Shown here piece after piece: positions 11,102 to 21,838 of a stretch of 64,000 nucleotides of DNA (position 1 is its first letter; each line of letters begins with the position of its first letter). This stretch comes from Triticum aestivum (Eukaryota; Streptophyta; Magnoliopsida; Poales; Poaceae). The translations under genes and the position numbers were made by a program. The DNA is taken from positions 59,441,789-59,505,788 of the forward strand of contig NC_057812.1 in assembly GCF_018294505.1 (NCBI RefSeq), in the 5' to 3' direction. The notes below the pieces were generated by a model that did no database searches, was not told the origin of the DNA, and saw only the letters and a program-made list of their open reading frames with translations.

Positions 11102-12659
11102 TGCTACCTCTTGAGCACTGCGTTGGTTTTCCCTTGAAGAGGAAAGGGTGATGCAGCAAAGTAACGTAAGTATTTCCCTCAGTTTTTGAGAACCAAGGTA
11201 TCAATCCAGTAGTAGACTGCACGCAAGTCGCCTCGTGCCTACACAAACAAATAAGAACCTTGCAACCAACGCAATAAAGGGGTTGTCAATCCCTTCACGA
11301 CCACTTGCATAAGTGAGATATGATAGAGATAATAAGATAAATATTTTTGGTATTTTTATGATATAGATTGGAAAGTAAAGATTACAAAATAAAATAGATT
11401 GGAAACTTATATGATGGAAAATAGACCCGGGGGCCATAGGTTTCACTAGTGGCTTCTCTCAAGATAGCATAAGTATTACGGTGGGTGAACAAATTACTGT
11501 CGAGCAATTGATAGAAAAGTGCATAGTTATTAGAAGATCTAGGCATGATCATGTATATAGGCATCACGTCCGCGACAAGTAGACCGAAACGAGTCTGCAT
11601 CTACTACTATTACTCCACACATCGACCGCTATCCAGCATGCATCTAGAGTATTAAGTTTCTAAGAACAGAGTAACACATTAGGCAAGATGACATGATGTA
11701 GAGGGATAAACTCAAGCAGTATGATATAAACCCCACCTTTTTATCCTCGATGGCAACAATAAAATACGTATCGGTTCCCCTTCTGTCACTGGAATCGAAC
11801 ACCGCAAGATTGAACCCAAAGCTAAGCACTTCTCCCATTGCAAGAAAGATCAATCAAGTAGGCCAAACCAAACTGATAATTCTAAGAGACTTGCAAAGAT
11901 AACAAATCATACATAAAATAATTCAGAGGAGATTCAAATATTGTTCATAGATAATCTTGATCATAAACCCACAACTCATCGGATCTCGACAAACACACTG
12001 CAAAAAGAATTACATCGAATAGGTCTCCAAGAAGATCGAGGAGAACTTTGTATTGAGATCCAAAGAGAGAAGAGGCCATCTAGCTAATAACTATGGACCT
12101 GAAGGTCTGAGGTAAACTACTCAAACATCATCGGAGAGGCTATGGTGTGGATGTAGAAGCCCTCCGTGATCGATTCCCCCTACGGCGGTGCGCCGGAAAA
12201 GGCCCCAGGATGGGATCTCACGGGTACAGAAGGTTGCGGCGATGGAAATAGGGTTTGGTGGTGCTCTGTGATGTCCTCGGGGTATATGAGTATGTATAGG
12301 CGAAAGAAGTTGGTCAGGGGAGCCATGAGGGGCCCACGAGGGTGGGGGGCGTGCCTACCCCCTTGGGCGCGCCTCCCTGCCTCGTGGCCGCCTCGTTGCT
12401 TGCTTGACATCCTCTCCAAGTCTCCTGGATTGCATTTGTTCCAAAAATAACTCTCCCGAAGTTTTCATTCCGTTTGATATTCCTTTTTTGCGAAACACTG
12501 AAATAGGCAAAAAAAACAGCAATTTGGGCTGGGCCTCCGGTTAGTAAGTTAGTCCCAAAAATAATATAAAAGTGTATAATAAAGCCCATTAGACATCCAA
12601 AACAGATAATATAATAGCATGGAACAATAAAAACTTATAGATACGTTAGAGACGTATCA
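11102..12659 (-). repeat. 3' LTR of the 7.0 kb non-autonomous element
   Basis: It begins TGCTACCTCTTGAGCACTG and ends ATACGTTAGAGACGTATCA. It aligns end to end with 16,578-18,134. Confidence 0.92.
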
Positions 12660-15658
12660 AGCATCCCCAAGCTTAATTCCTGCTCGTCCTCGAGTAGGTA
12701 AATGATAAAAACAGAATTTTTGATGTGGAATGCTACTTAGCATAATTCTCAATGCAATTTTCAGATCCGAAAGATTCAAAACAAAAGTTTAATATCGACA
12801 TAAAAATAGTAATACTTCAAGCATACTAACAAAGCAATCTTGTCTTCTCGAAATAACATAGCTAAAGAAAGTTATCCCTACCAAATCATATAGTCTGGCT
12901 ATGCTCTATCTTCATCACACAAAATATTTAAATCATGCACAACCCCGGTTTCAACCAAGCAATTGTTTCATAATTTTCAAACTTTTTCAATCTTCACGCA
13001 ATACATGAGCGTGAGCCATGGACATAGCACTATAGGTGGGATAGAATGGTGGTTGTGGAGAAGACAAAAAGGGAAGATAGTCTCCCATCAACTAGGCGTA
13101 TCAACGGGCTATGGAGATGCCCATCAATAGATATCAATGTGAGTGAGTAGGGATTGCCATGCAACGGATGCACTAGAGCTATAAGTGTATGAAAGCTCAA
13201 CAAAAGAAACTAAGTGGGCGTGCATCCAACTTGCTTGCTCACGAAGACCTAGGGCACTTTGAGGAAGCCCATCATTGGAATATACAAGCCAAGTTCTATA
13301 ATGAAAAATTCCCACTAGTATATGAAAATGACAAAATAAGAGACTCTCTATCATGAAGATCATGGTGCTACTTTGAAGCACAAGTGTGGTAAAAAGGATA
13401 GTAACACTGTCCCTTCTCTCTTTTTCTCTCATATTTTTTTGGGACTTTTCTCTTTTTCTTATGGCCTCTTTTTTTCGTCCGGAGTCTCATCCCAACATGT
13501 GGGGGAATCATAGTCTCCATCATCCTTTCCTCACTTGGGACAATGATCTAATAATGATGATCATCACACTTTTATTTACTTACCACTCAAGAATTACCAC
13601 TCGATACTTAGAACAACATATGACTCTATGTGAATGCCACCGGCGGTGTACCGGGATGTGCAATGAACATGTATGAAAGAATTATGAATGTTGGCTTTGC
13701 CACAAATACGATGTCAACTACATGATCATGCAAAGCAATATGACAATGATGGAGCGTGTCATAATAAACGGAAAGGTGGAAAGTTGCATGGCAATATATC
13801 TCGGAATGGCTATGAAAAGGCCATAATAGGTAGGTATGGTGGCTATTTTGAGTAAGGTATATGGTGGGTGTATGATACCGGTGAAAGGTGCATGGTACTA
13901 CAGAGGCTAACAACGGTGGAAAGGTGAGAGTGCGTATAGTCCATGGACTCAACATTAGTCATGAAGAACTGACATACTTATTGAAAAAATCTACAAGTTA
14001 TCAAAACAAAGTACTACACGCATGATCCTAGGGGAAGGGTTGGTAGGAGTTAACCATCGCGCGATCCCGACCTCCACACATAAGGAAGACAATCAATAAA
14101 TAAATCATGCTCCAACTTCATCACATAACGTTTCACCATACGTGCATGCTACGGGAATCACAAACTTCAACACAAGTATTTCTCAAATTCACAACTACTC
14201 AACTAGCATGACTCTAATTTCACCATCTTCATATCTCAAAACAATCATAAAGAATCAAACTTCTCATAGTATTCAACACACTTTATATGATAGTTTTTAT
14301 TATACCTATCTTGGATGCTCATCATATTAGGACTAAAATTTTAACCAAACAAATTACCATGTTGTTCTAAAAGACTCTCCAAATAATATAAGTGAAGCAT
14401 GAGAGATCAATAATTTCTATAAAATAAAACCACCACCGTGCTCTAAAAAGATAAAAGTGAGGCACTAGAGCAAAATTATCTAGCTCAAAAGATATAAGTG
14501 AAGCACATAGAGTATTCTAATAAATTCCAATTCATGTGTGTCTCTCCCAAAAGGTGTGTACAGCAAGGATGATTGTGGTAAACTAAAAAGCAAAGACTCA
14601 AATCATACAAGACGCTCCAAGTAAAACACATATCATGTGGTGAATAAAAATATAGCATCAAGTAAAGTTACCGATAGACGAAGACGAAAGAGGGGATGAC
14701 TTCCGGGGCATCCCCAAGCTTAGGCTGTTGGTTGTCCTTGAATTTTACCTTGGGGTGCCTTGGGCATCCCCAAGCTTAGGCTCTTGCCACTCCTTGTTCC
14801 ATAATCCATCAAATCTTTACCCAAAAACTTGAAAACTTCACAACACAAAACTCAATAGCAAATCTCGTAAGCTCCATTAGTGAAATAAAACAAACCACCA
14901 CTTCAAGGTACTGTAATGAACTCATTCTTTATTTATATTGGTGTCAAACCTACTGTATTCCAACTTCTCTATGGTTCATACCCCCTGATACTAGCCATAG
15001 ATTCATCAAAATAAGCAAAGAACACACGAAAAACAGAATCTGTCAAAAACAGAAAAGTCTATAGTAATATGTATCAAACGTAAACTTCTGGAGCACTAAC
15101 AATTATAAAAAATTAGGATGACCTGGGTAATTTGTATATTAATCTACTGAGAAAAGAATCAGGGCAAAAGCTCTTTTCTGTGATTTATGAAAATTATTTT
15201 CGCGAGCGCAAAGTTTCTGTTTTTTACAGCAAGATCAAACAACTATCATCCAAGAAGATCCTAAAGGCTTTACTTGGCACAAACACTAATTAAAACACAA
15301 AAACACAATCATAGCAGTAGCATGATCAATTATTTATCAAATAACAGTAAGGAAAAATATTGGGCTGTCTCCCAACAAGCGCCTTTCTTTAAAGCCTTTT
15401 AGCTAGGCATTGAGGTTTCAATGATGCTCACATGAAAGACAAGAATTGAAGCACAAAAAGAGCATCATAAAACACATGACAAAAACATCTAAGTCTAACA
15501 TACTTCCTATGCATAGGCATTTTATAAGCAAACAAATTATCATAGCAAGCGAAAATTAGCATATGCTAGGAAGAACAAAGAGACGATAGCAATCTCAACA
15601 TGACGAGAGGTAATTTAGTAAGATAAAAATTTATACAACCATATTTTCCTCTCTCATA
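12660..15658 (-). other. Non-coding interior of the 7.0 kb element
   Basis: AT-rich, with no coding similarity seen. It contains the PPT-like motif GCATCCCCAAGCTTA next to the 3' LTR (12,661) and two further copies in the same orientation at 14,709 and 14,764. Confidence 0.7.
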
Positions 15659-16262
15659 TTAATTACATTTAGGATCATAGGAAAATTCAACAAAATAGCT
15701 ATCACATAACATATTCTCAACACGGTCCACATGCATGCGAAGTTGACACTCTTCCAAAATAGTGGGATTGTCATTAACTAAAGTCATGACCTCTCCAAAC
15801 CCACTTTTATCAAAAATACCATAAGATTGAACATTCTCCAAACATGTGGGATCTAAAGTTGACACTCTTCCAAACCCACTTTCAATATTATTGCAAACAC
15901 TATTATCAATTTCATATTCATCATGGGGCTTAAAATAAATTTTCAAGATCATAAGAAGAATCACCCCAATCATGATCGTTGCAACAAGTAGTAGACATAA
16001 CAAAACTAGCATCCCCAAGCTTAGGTTTTTGCATATTATTAGCACAATTGACATCAAGAGAATTTATAGTAAAATCATTAGAATCATGCTTTTTATTCAA
16101 GGAGCTATCATGAATCTCTTCATAAATTTCTTCATTATAATTTTCAGATTCACGAATTTCAAGCAAAACTTCATAAAGATAATCTAGTGCACAAAACTCA
16201 CTAGCAATTGGTTCATCATAATTGGATCTCTTAAAATGATTAGCAAGCAGATGAGGATCCAT
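15659..16262 (-). pseudogene. Decayed ORF of unknown function in the 7.0 kb element
   Basis: Two overlapping minus-strand frames (16,262-15,930 and 16,057-15,659) make one frameshifted ORF. It starts MDPHLLANHFKRSNYDEPIA, is acidic, and carries two related blocks ending in SGFGRVSTL and SGFGEVMTL. No known domain is recognised. The motif GCATCCCCAAGCTTAGG lies within it at 16,009. I recall similar ORFs in many wheat repeats of this kind but cannot give it a function. It may be a gag remnant or a filler sequence. Confidence 0.45.
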
Positions 16263-16549
16263 AGATCTTAGGTTCTCTGTTTAGCAATAACTAAACAACT
16301 ATTCCAACCAAATGAGCAAACGAGCCAAGTAAGACATCAAAGCAAACGAAAAAGACGAAGAGAAGAAGGGAGAATAAAACGGCAAGGGTGAAGTGGGGGA
16401 GAGGAAAACGAGAGGCAAATGGCAAATAATGTAATGCGAGGGATAAGAGTTTGTGATGGGTACTTGGTATGTCTTGACTTGACTTGGCAACTGCGCCAGA
16501 GATGGCTAGCTACTGGAAGATCCAATCTTGACTTGACTTGGCGTAGCCT

Positions 16550-16566
16550 CCCTGGCAACGGCGCCA
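16550..16566 (-). promoter_or_regulatory. Primer-binding site matching tRNA-Asp
   Basis: The plus strand CCCTGGCAACGGCGCCA matches the 3' end of plant tRNA-Asp(GUC), CCCCGGCAACGGCG plus CCA, at 16 of 17 bases. It lies 11 bases inside the right LTR and fixes the element's orientation. A weaker copy (GGCAACTGCGCCA) lies at 16,486-16,498. Confidence 0.85.
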
Positions 16567-16577
16567 GAAATCCTTCT

Positions 16578-18134
16578 TGCTACCTCTTGAGCACTTCGTT
16601 GGTTTTCCCTTGAAGAGGAAAGGGTGATGCAGCAAAGTAACATAAGTATTGCCGTCAGTTTTTGAGAACCAAGGTATCAATCCAGTAGAAGACTGCACGC
16701 AAGTCGCCTCATACCTACACAAGCAAATAAGAACCTTGCAACCAACGCAATAAAGGGGTTGTCAATCCCTTCACGGCCACTTGCAAAAGTGAGATCTGAT
16801 AGAGATAATAAGATAAATAGTTTTGCTATTTTTATTATATAGATTGGAAAGTAAAGATTGCAAAATAAAATAGATCGAAAACTTATATGATGGAAAATAG
16901 ACCCGGGGGCCATAGGTTTCATTAGTGGCTTCTCTCAAGATAGCATAAGTATTACGGTGGGTGAACAAATTACTGTCTAGCAATTGACAGAAAAGTGCAT
17001 AGTTATGAGAATATCTAGGCATGATCATGTATATAGGCATCACGTCTGCGACAAGTAGACTGAAATGATTCTGCATCTACTACTATTTCTCCACACATCG
17101 ACCGCTATCCAGCATGCATCTAGAGTACTAAGTTCATAAGAACATAGTAACACATTAGGCAAGATGACATGATGTAGAGGGATAAAATCAAGCAATATGA
17201 TATAAAACCCATCTTTTTATCCTCGATGGCAACAATAAAATACATATTGGTTCCCCTTCTGTCACTGGGATCGAACACCGCAAGATTGAACCCAAAGCTA
17301 AGCACTTCTCGCATTGCAAGAAAGATCAATCTAGTAGGCCAAACAAAACTGATAATTCGAAGAGACTTGCAAATATAACAAATCATACATAAAAGAATTC
17401 AAAGGATATTGTTCATAGATAATCTTGATCATAAACCCACAACTCATCGGATCTCGACAAACACACCGCAAAAAGAATTACATCGAATAGATCTCCAAGA
17501 AGATCGAGGAGAACTTTGTATTGAGATCCAAAGAGAGAAGAAGCCATCTAGCTAATAACTATGGACCTGAAGGTCTGAGGTAAACTACTCACACATCATC
17601 GGAGAGGCTATGGTGTTGATGTAGAAGCCCTCCGTGATCGCTTCCCCTCCGGCGGAGCGCCGAAAAAGGCCCCAAGATGGGATCTCACGGGTACAGAAGG
17701 TTGCGGCGGTGGAAATAGGGTTTCGTGGTCCTCTTTGATGTTCTCGGGGTATATGAGTGTATATGGGCAAAAGGAGTCGGTCAGGGGAGCCGCGAGGGGC
17801 CCACGAGGGTAGCGGCGCGCCTACCCCCTGGGCGCGAATCCCTGCCTCATGGCCGCCTCGTTGCTTGCTTGACATCCACTCCAAGTCTCCTGGATTGCGT
17901 TTGTTCCAAAAATAACTCTCCCGAAGGTTTCATTCCGTTTGGACTCCGTTTGATATTCCTTTTCTGTGATACACTGAAATAGGCAAAAAAACAGCAATTT
18001 GGGATGGGCCTCCGGTTAGTAGGTTAGTCCCAAAAATAATATATAAGTGTATAATAAAGCCCATTAAACATCCAAAACAGATGATATAATAGCATGGAAT
18101 AATAAAAAATTATAGATACGTTGGAGACGTATCA
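16578..18134 (-). repeat. 5' LTR of the 7.0 kb non-autonomous element
   Basis: It begins TGCTACCTCTTGAGCACTT and ends GTTGGAGACGTATCA. The TSD TAACG follows at 18,135-18,139. Confidence 0.92.
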
Positions 18135-18438
18135 TAACGTCTATAATAAAGACATATAAATGATCATTAAAACTACGGAGTGAACGCCTGACCGTTGCCA
18201 TCCTGAATGACTTTTGATCTTCTGTACTCTGAGTGGTTTCTGGTATGGTCGAATGATCACATCCTGATCGAATGGAATTGAATTATCCGAGTGGTGTTGG
18301 TCGAGTGGGTTGTACTCTAAGGTTATTTCAGTCGGGAGACGCTGCTGTACTTTGAATGCCTTTGACTGTAGGGCAATGTCCTTTGGAAGGGTGTCTAGGT
18401 CAGGACGATTACCCTACCCTAGGTACATGTCATCGTCA

Positions 18439-19245
18439 GTGGGACCGAATACAGAAACTCAGTGAGACCGACCTGGTTCAAAATGTGAACGTTAGGCTTT
18501 TCGGTGGGACCGACAATATACCAACTCGGTGAGACCGATGCGCTAGGGTTAGGACGAAACCACATCTCAGTTAGACTGGTCACATGAACTCGGTGAGACC
18601 AATTTTAGTAATAAGCAAACAGAGACTTGGTCAGGCAAACTTGGTGGGACCGATCGCTCATTTCGGTAGGACCGAACCGTTACGTAAAGGAAACAGAGAG
18701 TTTGCATTGACAACTCGGTGGGACCGATCGCTCATCTCGGTTAGACCGAAACGTTACGAAGGGAAACTGAGAGTTTGCAATCCCATCTCGGTGAGACCTA
18801 GATCCCTATCGGTGAGACCGAACTGATTAGGGTTTCTGGCAATGACTATGTCAAGTGAACTCGGTGGCGCCATTTAGATCAAATCGGTGGGGCCGAGTTT
18901 GACTTTAGGTTTAGGACATATGTGGAAATGAGAAACTGGTTGAGGTATTTTGGAGCATATCACTAAGCATTTTGAGCAATCAAGGCAGTAAGCAACACCT
19001 CATCCCCTTTGAATAGTATTGGCTTTTCCTATGGACTCAATGTGATCTTGGATCACTAAAATGAAAATGTAGAGTCTTGAGCTTTTGCCAATATGTGTCC
19101 TTAGCATTTTGAGGGGTCCACATCTCTAGTCCATGCCATACCAATCATTGAACTTTCTGAAACATTAATCCCGAATGGATATTAGTTCAATGAGCTATAT
19201 GTTGTTATGAATTACCAAAACCACCCGGGATTAGTTGCACTTTCA
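18439..19245 (-). repeat. Sirevirus 3' LTR, start-side fragment with palindrome array
   Basis: On the minus strand it starts TGAAAGTGCAACTAATCC right after the PPT. Between 18,439 and 18,900 there are about 14 copies of a TCGGT-n3-ACCGA type motif, exact or degenerate (for example near 18,502, 18,528, 18,663, 18,715, 18,739 and 18,810). The LTR resumes at 10,807 beyond the nested insertion. Confidence 0.82.
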
Positions 19246-19262
19246 ATCTCCCCCCTTTTTGG
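19246..19262 (-). promoter_or_regulatory. Polypurine tract of the Sirevirus
   Basis: The minus strand reads CCAAAAAGGGGGGAGAT directly before the LTR start at 19,245. This would prime plus-strand DNA synthesis. Confidence 0.8.
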
Positions 19263-19842
19263 TAATTGATGACAACATATAGATCAAAGCTTCGACAAAT
19301 GATAATATAAATGAAGTACATCGTCACTTTGAGAAGTATGTGATAAGCAAGAGCTTCCCCTAAATTTGTGCATTATTTAAAATTTGCTTTTGAATGCAAA
19401 TGCACAATCGATTAGGATCATGGTTTACTCTTCCATGTCACATACATCTTGGTGGAGAGCTCAAAATGATAGAATATGAAATATGCACTCATTACCAAGA
19501 CAAGATATGAATGATCATACATGAGAGATAGAATATCATCATTCAAGCACAAACATTCAAGTATGATATGATCAAGCACATGATCATATAAGTATCTCAC
19601 ACACACATAAGTAGAGTATCAACCAAACGAGCAAGCAAATAAAGTAGCAAGAGAGGCAAAAGAAGCAAAACACACACTCTCTTGAAGCCTATGATCTATA
19701 CACTTTCTCCCCTTTGGCAACAGGTTACCAAAAACCTTGAAAATGCATAGTGCTATGCGGCTCTGTAAGCACGATCTTTGGGAGCTCCGGAGTGCAAAGG
19801 TGGCGTGGAGAGTAGTCGTACAACGAATGCATCCGAAGAGGT

Positions 19843-21838
19843 CTATGGAGATGGTGGAGTAGCAACTGGAGGGACAACACAGGCTGTAGATGTTGGTGTT
19901 GATGTAGTAGCCCTTGTGTCACTGGCTAGCATAACTACAGACCTTTGTGCCCTAGGCACTCTCTGAAAAGCTTCAGTGGGAGAGCTCCCTCTTCTCTCTT
20001 GAGCTTCATCCTGGGGTTGCTCAACTGCTGTCTGGATATCTGTGACATTCAAGTCTAGATCATAAAACTTATCTCGATGATCCTCTCAAGAATCTCTTGA
20101 TTTTGAGTCAGGGTTGTCAATTGTTTCTCAATTCTGATAGTCGCCTCAAGCGATAGCTCAGCTGATCCTGCTTGGTCTTGAGGTGAGCAGTTGAAGCATC
20201 TGGAACTTGTGAAGTTTGTGCTGCCTTCTCTGCTTTAGCTTTCTCCCTCTTCTCCTGAGCCTCTACTGAAGTAAGATGTGTAGCATCCATGACAACTTCA
20301 TTGTCTTTGAATTCAGACAACAAGGGAAGGTGCTCCTTGTCCAAGAGATATGTGCCATTGCCCATCTTGGAGTTGATGAGCATCTAAATGTGTGGAGCAT
20401 ATCCACATGATCTCTTTTGATCAGCAGCAGTCCTCTTGATTGTCTCTACAATCAATGTCATCACTTTGAACTTCTCTGGTATGTCAAACATCTGCAGCAA
20501 ATTGATGGAATGTCCTCTTATCATCCTGTCATATCCAGACTTGGGCAACAATGTGTGCTTGAGGATAGTGTTGACTGTGGGCAGTCCAGACAGCAGATAG
20601 TACACAGAGCCAAACTTGTGAGTATCCAGGGCAGCATCAGGAATTTCCCTGTACATGTGTGCCATGGAGTTGTTTCCTTTCCTTGGCTTGGCATACACTT
20701 CTGTGTCATCCTCTTGCTCTTCAGGGGCATTGATAAGCTTGTCCCACTCAGCAACTGTAGACTGGTACCTAGTACCCTCAGTCATCCAAGCAATTTTACC
20801 ATCTGGATAAAAATGTGTTGTGGAGTAGAACTGTATTACCATCTCATCATTCCACTTGGTGAGTTTCTGGCCAACAAATTTGTCAACTCCAGTCAGTCTG
20901 AAGCTGTCATGAACTCCTGGGAAATGATCTGCATTGTTGTCAATGTAAGTCCAGTCAACCCATCTCATATCACTAACTATGGGCTTCTTGTCCAGGAGCA
21001 CAGTCTCATAGAAATCTTGATGTTCCTTTGTGTGGAACCTGTAGTCTACAGCAGTCCTCCTTCTGGTAGCATATGGGTCTGTCTTCCTCCATAGCCTGAG
21101 ACCTGCATCCTTCCTTAGCTTCATGTTCTCAGCCACAGGATGTGTATCATCATGATCTGGGATCTTGGGTTTCAATTTTCTAAGCACTTGGGCTTCTTCT
21201 TCTTCCACTTCAGTCACTAGGGCCTTGTTCTTCTCAGTAGCTGGTATGTTCCTAGTTGATCCCTTGGGTGCTACAGGCTTAGAAGCTTGAGCAACAACAA
21301 CGGCCTTCGGGACAGTCTTGGGCTTTTATGGAGCAGCCCCTGACTTGATGGCATCCCCCATCAACTTCTGAGCTTCGGGAGCTGGTGCAGCATCTTCTTC
21401 ATCCTCATCTGAATCCCTGACCATGGATGGTCTGCCAATTACTCTGACCATGGTCTTCTTGACCCTTTCCTTCCTCTTCTTGCCTTCAGCAGCCTCCTTT
21501 TGTTCAAGAGTGAACTCAATGGTTTCCTGTGTTGAGTCTCTGGCTTTGGATATTGGGATCCTTCTAGCTGGTGCCTTCTTCTTCATACCTGGCTTGGTTG
21601 AAGCTATTGTGCCAAACTCTTTCTTGACAACCTTTTTCCTTGAAGTGACTTCCTCATCAGCCACAAAATCTTCATCTTCTGAATCTGAATTCCTTTTCCT
21701 CCTCTGCCTAGTAGCAGCCTTAGGCAGGTTGCCAGGAGTACTTCCGCTCCCATCATCATAGATGTCAGAGGGACTAGTGCCCTCACTTAAGTGAACCTGT
21801 TCTTCAGACCTGTTTTGGTTGTCACTGTTGTCTGACAT
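19843..21838 (-). pseudogene. Sirevirus extra ORF (putative plant transposon protein), interrupted
   Basis: One minus-strand frame starts MSDNSDNQNRSEEQ at 21,838. It has an acidic/basic N-terminal region with KKR-rich stretches, possible nuclear-localisation signals. A globular domain (about 21,100-20,400) follows with YRFHTKEHQDFYETVLLD, DMRWVDWTYID and a YYLLSGLP block, typical of the 'putative plant transposon protein' domain. The tail is coiled-coil (EAQEKREKAKAEKAAQ) and then Pro/Thr-rich. Lesions are TAA at 21,326-21,328, TAG at 20,384-20,386 and a frame change near 20,117-20,050. It sits where Sireviruses carry an env-like or extra ORF, downstream of pol, but I see no clear signal peptide or membrane span, so an envelope role is not supported. 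Its function is unknown. Confidence 0.75.

Larger units (their letters stand above)
11102..18134 (-). mobile_element. Complete non-autonomous LTR retrotransposon (7.0 kb, LARD-like, Sabrina/WHAM-related LTR)
   Basis: Two LTRs of 1,558 and 1,557 bp flank a 3.9 kb interior. Perfect 5-bp TSDs TAACG lie at 11,097-11,101 and 18,135-18,139. The PBS next to the right LTR matches tRNA-Asp, placing the 5' LTR on the right, so sense is minus. The PPT-like CTTGGGGATGC lies next to the left LTR. The interior has no gag, protease, RT or integrase, only one decayed ORF (16,262-15,659). It would need proteins from an autonomous relative. A hand count over the first 355 bp of the LTRs gave about 18 differences (about 5 percent), so it is not very recent. 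The LTR end GACGTATCA resembles Sabrina-like Gypsy families; the name is tentative. Confidence 0.9.
10808..18438 (-). repeat. Solo LTR of the Gypsy element 2 family, split by a nested element
   Basis: Outer ends are TGTCGTGGG (10,808) and CATCGTCA (18,438), giving TG..CA. Flanks are GTTGG (10,803-10,807) and GTGGG (18,439-18,443), a 5-bp TSD with one mismatch. The two halves (10,808-11,101 and 18,135-18,438) together equal one LTR of about 593 bp, homologous to 9,981-10,531 in inverse orientation. No internal region of its own family remains, so it is a solo LTR. The insertion split a TCGGT..ACCGA motif of the host Sirevirus LTR. Confidence 0.85.

Noticed and set aside
19843..21838. Envelope gene of an infectious retrovirus
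   Set aside because: No signal peptide, furin-type site or membrane anchor was seen; it matches the plant transposon protein type found in Sireviruses.
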